Shown: one piece after another, positions 59,161 through 64,000 of the stretch | Numbering within the stretch: the stretch's first letter is position 1 | Layout of the letters: each line of letters opens with the position of its first letter | Source: Paracoccus yeei ATCC BAA-599 | GTDB taxonomy: Bacteria > Pseudomonadota > Alphaproteobacteria > Rhodobacterales > Rhodobacteraceae | NCBI RefSeq assembly: GCF_000622145.1 | Contig: NZ_JHWH01000018.1 | Coordinates: 33,616 to 97,615 of the forward strand | Reading direction: 5' to 3' | DNA: 64,000 nt | Program-made: the position numbers and the translations under genes | The notes under the pieces: model-generated | What the model saw: only the letters and a program-made list of their open reading frames with translations | Databases searched by the model: none | Told to the model about the DNA's origin: nothing

Positions 59161-59763
59161 ATGAACAGGCCGCCCGGCATCATCCTGGCCGGCGGGCTTT
59201 CCACCCGCATGGGCGGCGGCAACAAGGGCTTGCGCGTCCTGGCGGGCGAAACCCTGCTGTCCCGCGTGATCCGCCGTCTGACGCCGCAATGCGCGCCGCT
59301 CGCGATCAACGCCAATGGCGCGCCCGATGCCTTCGACGACTATGACCTGCCGGTCATCTCGGACGGCTTCGCGGGTTTCGCCGGACCGCTGGCCGGGGTG
59401 CTTGCGGGCATGGAATGGGCCGAGGCGCTGGGGGCCGACAGCGTGGTCAGCGCCAGTGTGGACACGCCCTTCATCCCCGAGGATCTGGTCTATCGCTTGC
59501 TGGATGCGCGGGGCCGGTCCGGGCTGGCCCTGGCCGCTAGCCCCGATGACAGCGGACGGCTGCGCGACCATCCGACTTGCGCGCTGTGGCCGGTGGCCCT
59601 GCGCCAGGACCTGCGCGATGCGCTGGAATCCGGACTGCACCGCATCGGCCAGTTCGCGGCCGCCTATCAGCCGGGGCGTGCAGTCTTTGACAGCCACCCG
59701 GTCGACCCGTTCCTGAACATCAACACGCCCGAGGATCTGGACCGCGCCGCCCTTCTGGTCTGA
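59161..59763 (+). CDS. mobA: MobA, molybdenum cofactor guanylyltransferase
   Basis: 200 residues; attaches GMP to molybdopterin to give the (bis-)MGD cofactor required by formate dehydrogenase. N-terminal GIILAGGLSTRMGGGNKGL and PVDPFLNINTPEDL are characteristic. A palindrome TCATGCATGA (59118-59127) lies in the 130-bp upstream gap. It borders the mobile-element region. Confidence 0.93.
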   Translation: MNRPPGIILAGGLSTRMGGGNKGLRVLAGETLLSRVIRRLTPQCAPLAINANGAPDAFDDYDLPVISDGFAGFAGPLAGVLAGMEWAEALGADSVVSASVDTPFIPEDLVYRLLDARGRSGLALAASPDDSGRLRDHPTCALWPVALRQDLRDALESGLHRIGQFAAAYQPGRAVFDSHPVDPFLNINTPEDLDRAALLV

Positions 59764-59769
59764 GCGCTG

Positions 59770-59950
59770 GTCCGCTAACAGGTTGCTGATTTAGTCGCGT
59801 CTCGACGCGGGCTGTGGAACATGATTCACCTTCTGGCGGTCGATGATGGGGGTGACGATGCGGGCACAGACGAGGCGAGCGGTTTGCTCTTCAGCTATGT
59901 CGATCTGGAGGAGCGGATCCCTGCACATCACCGGCTCCGCAAGGTCCGGC
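59770..59950 (+). pseudogene. Remnant of IS1182/IS5-like transposase N-terminus
   Basis: An open frame through 59845-59950 encodes GLLFSYVDLEERIPAHH and RLRKVR, the usual N-terminus of such transposases. It breaks at 59951 exactly where the IS3-type element begins, so the rest of the gene is missing. Confidence 0.7.
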
Positions 59951-60004
59951 TGGACTTGCCCGGAAAATGTGGAGAGCACCAACTGAGGAACCAGGAGGTG
60001 TTCT

Positions 60005-60106
60005 ATGAGAAACGGGAACAGACCGACGCCGGAATTTCGGCGTGAAGCGGTGCGGCTGGCGCGGTCCGACGCGGCGCTTCAAGCGCACGACGGAATTCGA
60101 GCGTGA
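60005..60106 (+). pseudogene. IS3 orfA remnant
   Basis: 33 codons starting RNGNRPTPEFRREAVRLA, the usual OrfA opening of the transposase HTH protein. The frame then runs into orfB-like DNA: the other frame over 60071-60090 reads RRFKRTT, normally found before the OrfB catalytic domain. OrfA is therefore nonfunctional. Confidence 0.7.
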
Positions 60107-60692
60107 AGAAATCTGTCCGGTGGACAGATTTTAGCGAGAATGAACATGCCTGGCCCGTCGCGCCCAATCTCGTGGCGCAGGACTTCACGGCGGATGGCCC
60201 GGACAGGAAGTGGGGGGCGGACATCTCCTACATCTGGACGGCAGAGGGCTGGCTCTATCTCGCCATCGTACTGGACCTCTTCTCGCGGCGCGTCGTCGGT
60301 TGGGCCACGAGTGACCGTCTGAAACGCGATCTTGCGGTCGAAGCCCTGCGCCGTGCTCTGGTAGCTCGCGACCCTGGGTCGGGGCTGGTTCACCATTCCG
60401 ACCGCGGGTCGCCCAATACTGCTCGGTGGACTATCAGGCGCTGCTGCGCAAACGTGGCATCCTGATCTCGATGAGCGGGCGCGGGAACTGCTACGACAAC
60501 TCGATGGTGGAAACGTTCTTCAAGACCATCAAGTCGGAGCTGATCTGGCCGGTTGCATGGCAATCTCGCCAGCAGGCAGAAAACGCCGTCGCCGGATACA
60601 TCGACGGGTTCTATAACCCCGTCAGGCGGCATTCATCGCTCGGCTTCCAGAGCCCAGTCGCCTTCGAGCGAAAGGCCCGGGAAGTGAGCTAA
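60103..60692 (+). pseudogene. IS3 orfB (DDE transposase), frameshifted
   Basis: Catalytic region of an IS3 integrase-type transposase: NEHAWPVAPNLVAQDFT, first Asp in GADISYIWT, second Asp in VHHSDRGS, then a shift of reading frame near 60409-60412 (two extra bases relative to the expected CAATACTGC), continuing in another frame as VDYQALLRKRG, Glu in MVETFFKTIKSEL and HSSLGF. The N-terminus is missing. A perfect inverted repeat sits at 60110-60130. Confidence 0.85.
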
Positions 60693-60939
60693 ACGCTCTC
60701 CACAAAAGTCGGGCAAGTCCAGACAGGTTGTAAATGACGCCCTGTCGAGCGGCTTCCAGAGCCCAGTCGCCTTCGAGCGAAAGGCCCGGGAAGTGAGCTA
60801 AACGCTCTCCACAAAAGTCGGGCAAGTCCAGACAGGTTGTAAATGACGCCCTGTCGAGCGGCTCCCAGAGCCCAGTCGCCTTCGAGCGAAAGGCCCGGGA
60901 AGTGAGCTAAACGCTCTCCACAAAAGTCGGGCAAGTCCA
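60642..60939. repeat. 109-bp tandem repeat, 2.7 copies, covering the IS3 right end
   Basis: Two full copies (60642-60750 and 60751-60859) and an 80-bp third (60860-60939). Each unit contains the 3' end of the transposase gene, the right inverted repeat, and, in full copies, 29 bp of flanking DNA that itself holds GACAGG/CCTGTC. The third copy has one visible substitution (GGCTCCC for GGCTTCC) and ends exactly at the IS terminus. Confidence 0.95.
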
Positions 60940-62538
60940 TGCTGGGGCTGAAGGGAACGATGTCGGAATACGAACTGAGCCTCCTTCGCCAGCGCGGACT
61001 GGCAGCCCGAGACGCGAAGGCGAGCCGGGGCGAACTGCGCTTCACCCTTCCGCCGGGCTTCTGCTGGAGCGAGGACGACAGGATCGAGATGGATCCCGAT
61101 GAACGGGTCCAGCAGGCCATCCGTCTGATCTTCGCCAAGTTCCGCGAGTTGGGCAGCGGGCGGCAGGTGTTTCTGTGGCTGCGTGCGGCGGATATCCATC
61201 TGCCGGTGGCGCTGCGGAACGGCGCCTTGCGCAAGATCGCCTGGCGCAAGCCTGCCTATCACAGCGTGATGCAGGTGCTGCACAACCCGATCTATGCTGG
61301 CGCTTATGCCTTTGGACGGACCGGGAACCGGACGGGGGTGGTCGATGGGCAAGCGCGCAAGACCAGCGGTCACCACCGTGCGATCGCGGACTGGAGCGTG
61401 CTGATCAAGGACAATCACGAGGGATATCTCGACTGGCGCGCCTACGAGGAGAACCGCCGCATGCTGGAAGAGAACGCGCATATGCAGAAGCGCGCGGCCC
61501 GCAAATCGGGACGTGGCGGACAGGCGCTGTTGTCGGGCATGGCCCGCTGCGCGCGCTGCGGCCGGATGATGCGGGTGTTCTACAAGACGGGGACCGACCT
61601 GTCGCCGTTATCAGTGCCGCGGCGATGACGGGCATGTCGGGGCCGGTCTGTGCATCGGTGCCGGCGGGGGAGGTATCGATGCACTTGTTGCCAGCCAGCT
61701 TCTCGAGGCCGTCTCCGGGCAGGCCGTGCAGGCCGCCCTTCTGGCGGGGCAGCAGGCCGCCAAGGCGCAGGAGACGGTCCGGCTTGCGGTCGAGAAGGAA
61801 CTCGATGAGGCCCGATATGCGGCGGAACTGGCGGAGCGGCGCTACGAGCACGTCGATCCTGCCAAACGGCATGTCGCCCGGACCCTGGAGGCGCGCTGGA
61901 ACGTGGCGCTGGAGCGGGTCGCGGCGGTAGAGCACAAGCTTGCTGCACTGGGCGCGGAGCTCCGGGCCAAACCCGGGGTCGATCCTGCTGTTCTCATGCG
62001 GCTCGCCACGGATCTGCCGTCCGTCTGGAACGCGGTTGGGAGCGATGCCCGCGCGAGACAACGTCTGGTCAGGCTGCTGATCGAGGAGGTCGTGATCGAC
62101 ATCGACGCGGAGGAGAACGAGTTCATTCTCCTCATTCACTGGATCGGCGGACGCCATACCGAGGTCAGACTGGCCCGACGCAAGACGGGTCGGTTCCCAC
62201 CAGGTCGCCCGCTCACAGCCCGGGAGGTCCTCCGCAAGCTTGCCGGACACTGGCCTGACAGGGAGTTGGCCGTCACCCTCAACCGGATGCGCTGCCGCAC
62301 CGAGGATGGGGAGACATGGACAACCGTTCGTGTCGCCGAGTTGCGCGACAAGCTCGCGATCCCGGCCTATGATCCTGATGCCGAGGTCCCGAAGACCTTG
62401 AGTGTCGACGCTGCCGCCAAGCGGCTCGGCGTATGCGTCGCTTCGGTGCACAAGCTGATCCGATCGCAAACCCTGCCCGCAACGCAGATCATGTATTCCG
62501 CGCCTTGGAAAATACCGGTTGACGCGCTGGAGACCTAG
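60939..62538 (+). pseudogene. Large serine recombinase, truncated and frameshifted
   Basis: Begins with LGLKGTMSEYELSLLRQR, the end of a resolvase domain; the catalytic serine part is gone at the IS3 junction. Then a recombinase domain (FTLPPGFCW, VLHNPIYAGAYAFG), a zinc ribbon (CARCGRMM ... YQCRGDD) broken by a frameshift close to 61596-61606, a coiled-coil region, and a C-terminal excisionase-like HTH (LSVDAAAKRLGVCVASVHKL). Similar integrases mobilise phages and islands; this copy should be dead. Confidence 0.82.
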
Positions 62539-62630
62539 GCGGTGCGGATAGGATTGCAGGAGATTGCTGCGCGCCGTCCACGGCAAGCCCTTGAGAAGAT
62601 GGCAGACAGGTCCATGCCTCTGCCCGGATT

Positions 62631-62837
62631 TTGGCCGATCGTATCAAGATGCTGGTCTGGGACCAGACCGGGATGGTGCTCGTTCACAAGCGCCTCGAGG
62701 GCGGCAAGTTTGTCTGGCCGCAGGTGCGGGATGGGGTGATGCGCATGTCCTCGGCGCAGTTGGCGGCGCTGTTTGAGGGGTTGGACTGGAGATTGGTAAG
62801 ACCCAAGCGGGTGCGCCGCCCGCTGGTTGCAGGGTAA
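62631..62837 (+). pseudogene. IS66 TnpB remnant
   Basis: 68 codons: DRIKMLVWDQTGMVLVHKRL, then FVWPQVRDGVMRMS and ALFEGLDWRLVRP, the C-terminal part of IS66 TnpB. The N-terminus is degenerate in 62539-62630 (a fragment like RAVHGKPLRR in another frame). Confidence 0.8.
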
Positions 62838-62904
62838 GTGCGTCCGATGCACTGGAGGTCCGTTTTTACTGGCTAGAACGGCATCAACGTGATTCACTTC
62901 AGGC

Positions 62905-63243
62905 ATGTATGCCGACACTCTCAGCCGCGAGAACGCTCATCTGAAGGCCCGCCTCGCGGAGGTCGAGACAGCGCTCGCGGAGGTGCAGGAGGCCAACCGC
63001 CGGTTGGAGGGTATCCTGCGCGCCTCGCAGCGTGAGCGCTCCGGTAAGAGTTCCGAGAAGTTGTCACCTGACCAGTTCAATTTGCCGCTCGAGGACGCCG
63101 AACTGCCCCAGGGCGTGCTTGAGGCCGCACAGGAGAAGGCTGAAGCCGCGCTTGCCCGGGCGCGAGGGGAAGGGCCTCGCAAGATCGCGTTGCTCTATCG
63201 GATCGATGCGACCGTGCGCGGCAAGGACCCGGCCGTCCGCATG
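62905..63243 (+). pseudogene. IS66 TnpC transposase remnant with internal deletion
   Basis: Starts like TnpC: coiled-coil LSRENAHLKARLAEVETALA, then SGKSSEKLSPDQFNLPLED and EAALARARGEG, after which it jumps to KIALLYRIDATVRGKDPAVR, a segment normally much later. The zinc and DDE core are missing. Homology ends near 63243, where opposite-strand aconitase begins. Confidence 0.78.
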
Positions 63244-63245
63244 GC

Positions 63246-63521
63246 GTCGATCTCGGCGCCTGAAGGCCAGAGGTCGGCCAGGTGGACACCCGGCGCGATC
63301 TGGTCGCGCAGGATGTCGCGTTCCACGTCGCCCGCCAGGGCAAAGGCCACCACCAGGGGCGGCGAGGCCAGAAAGCCGGCGGCCAATTGCGGGTGCACGC
63401 GGCCTGGAAAGTTGCGGTTGCCCGACAGGACCGCGACCTGCAGGCGGCCCGCCGCCTGCGCCTGGATCGCGCTGTCGGGCAGCGGGCCGGAATTGCCGAT
63501 GCAGGTGGTGCAGCCATGTGT
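63246..63521 (-). pseudogene. Internal fragment of an aconitase gene
   Basis: On the minus strand about 92 codons read as aconitase: GCTTCIGNSGPL (cluster cysteines), VAVLSGNRNFPGRVHPQL, FLASPPLVVAFALAG and HLADLWPSGAEID. Both ends are missing: the left end abuts IS66 tnpC and the right end runs into noncoding DNA. It could come from AcnA or an AcnD-like enzyme. Confidence 0.82.
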
Positions 63522-63800
63522 AACCGCCCCAAGCGCAAGGGGGATCTTCGGAGCTGATGTTGGCGCGGTGTCGGGTGCCGACATGTGTCCGGCCTCTGAT
63601 GCGGCCATCGTCATGCCGCGGGCCCGTATGGTGTCCGCGGGTCGGGTCCAGATCAAAGCCGCGTGCTCGATGGCACTCTGTTGCACCCTGCTCGATGGCA
63701 CTCTGTTGCACCCTGGGTCTCCCGATCCCGTCTCACGACCGTTGCGCCAAACTGCTCCTTGCCCTCCTCCGCTCCGACGTCCTCGCGACCGACAGACGGC
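63522..63800. other. Noncoding junction DNA between aconitase fragment and IS110
   Basis: No credible gene. It contains a 25-bp direct tandem repeat (63666-63690 and 63691-63715; unit starts CTCGATGGCACTCTG and ends TTGCACCCTG), perhaps the end of a transposable element. The remainder shows no recognised site. Confidence 0.6.
63666..63715. repeat. 25-bp direct tandem repeat
   Basis: Two identical adjacent 25-bp units, 63666-63690 and 63691-63715. Located 86 bp from the IS110 stop codon; it may mark an element end or be a replication-slippage product. Confidence 0.9.
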
Positions 63801-64000
63801 TTACGCCGCCGCGGCCGGAGACTGGTAGACGCCGCCCTTGGCCATCAGGGCCCAGACGATCCGCGCCATCTTGTTCGCCAGCGCCACCCGCACCAGCATC
63901 GGTGGCTTGCGGGTCAGCATCCCGCCCAGCCAGGTGCCTGGCCGGGCTGCGGCATGGACATGCCGCTTGATGATGACGCTGTTGGCGCCGAGGATCAGCA
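63801..64000 (-). mobile_element. IS110-family transposase, C-terminus only (cut by window edge)
   Basis: Final 65 codons of an IS110 (DEDD) transposase: GANSVIIKRHVHAA, GTWLGGMLTRKPPMLVRVAL, NKMARIVWALMAKGGVYQ, stop at 63801-63803. The gene continues beyond base 64000, so intactness cannot be judged. Confidence 0.85.

Larger units (their letters stand above)
59951..60721 (+). mobile_element. Degraded IS3-family insertion sequence
   Basis: Bounded by imperfect terminal inverted repeats: left 59951-59977 beginning TGGACTTGCCCG, right 60695-60721 ending CGGGCAAGTCCA, with GTGGAGAGC/GCTCTCCAC inside; 22 of 27 positions match. At 771 bp it is shorter than a typical 1.2-kb IS3 because orfA and the start of orfB are fused by deletion. 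The right end lies within the 109-bp tandem repeat. Confidence 0.82.

Noticed and set aside
60642..60939. A CRISPR array
   Set aside because: Units are 109 bp, directly adjacent with no variable spacers, and consist of IS3 sequence; no cas gene is present anywhere in the window.
59764..64000. Prophage or integrative element with a working recombinase
   Set aside because: The recombinase lacks its catalytic domain and is frameshifted; no structural phage, conjugation or cargo genes and no attachment repeats were seen.

Overview
The window looks like a chromosomal segment of a Rhodobacterales alphaproteobacterium, most likely Paracoccus or a close relative. The reasons are: high GC; a NepR/EcfG/PhyR general stress module (an alphaproteobacterial system); an sqdB-sqdD-sqdC sulfolipid operon of the Rhodobacter type; a TsaE-phosphotransferase fusion; and a gfa-flhA-fghA formaldehyde cluster whose deduced proteins (194, 375 and 279 aa) have the lengths I recall for Paracoccus denitrificans. 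This assignment is inference from gene content, not a database match.

Layout. 1-2.8 kb: hslV-hslU (hslU runs off the left edge), a capsule-transferase-like protein and thioredoxin. 2.8-12.1 kb, minus strand: dapB, then a tight operon tsaE/amgK-murU-addB-addA running toward trxA (peptidoglycan recycling plus double-strand break repair). 12.1-14.2 kb, plus strand: rbfA, a secreted phosphodiester glycosidase, truB. 14.2-20.6 kb, minus strand: two GFA-fold proteins, a metallo-beta-lactamase-fold protein, rluA, a LysE exporter, and sqdB-sqdD-sqdC-msrC. 20.8-24.4 kb, plus strand: Rrf2 regulator, aroE, coaE, dnaQ, YihY. 24.5-27.9 kb: sensor kinase, ecfG and the small nepR gene, divergent from phyR. 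28-39.2 kb, minus strand: a self-contained selenocysteine module in which a UGA-containing formate dehydrogenase (fdoG-fdoH-fdoI) is followed by fdhE, selA, selB and tRNA-Sec, then an aldo-keto reductase and a nitronate monooxygenase. 39.3-41.7 kb: gbcA-gbcB glycine betaine demethylase. 42.8-43.2 kb: a gene-free, partly AT-rich stretch with a cluster of DnaA boxes, the best candidate for oriC. 43.2-50.5 kb, plus strand: hemJ, rho, mnmE, mnmG, rsmG, parA, parB, with two perfect parS sites built into the first codons of mnmG and rsmG. 50.5-59.8 kb: hrcA-grpE (minus), rph-rdgB-ridA-hemW-DUF454 (plus), gfa-flhA-clpP-like-fghA, mobA. 59.8-64.0 kb: a graveyard of degraded transposable elements (IS1182/IS5-like, IS3, a large serine recombinase, IS66, IS110), a 109-bp tandem repeat and an aconitase gene fragment.

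How the genes fit together. Right of the presumed origin most housekeeping genes read rightward, and left of it most read leftward, so transcription is largely co-oriented with replication; the ParABS system sits 3-7 kb from the origin. Metabolically, the window holds the enzymes for a C1 oxidation route: GbcAB releases a methyl group of glycine betaine as formaldehyde, Gfa/FlhA/FghA convert it to formate, and the selenocysteine formate dehydrogenase oxidises formate to CO2; MobA helps make its molybdenum cofactor. The most unusual items are the complete Sec-decoding cassette linked to its substrate, the ClpP paralogue inside the formaldehyde cluster, the parS sites in start regions, the shift to lower GC in mnmE-mnmG-rsmG, and the nested mobile-element debris. 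I did not find a convincing wholly new system; the best candidates are listed with tests.
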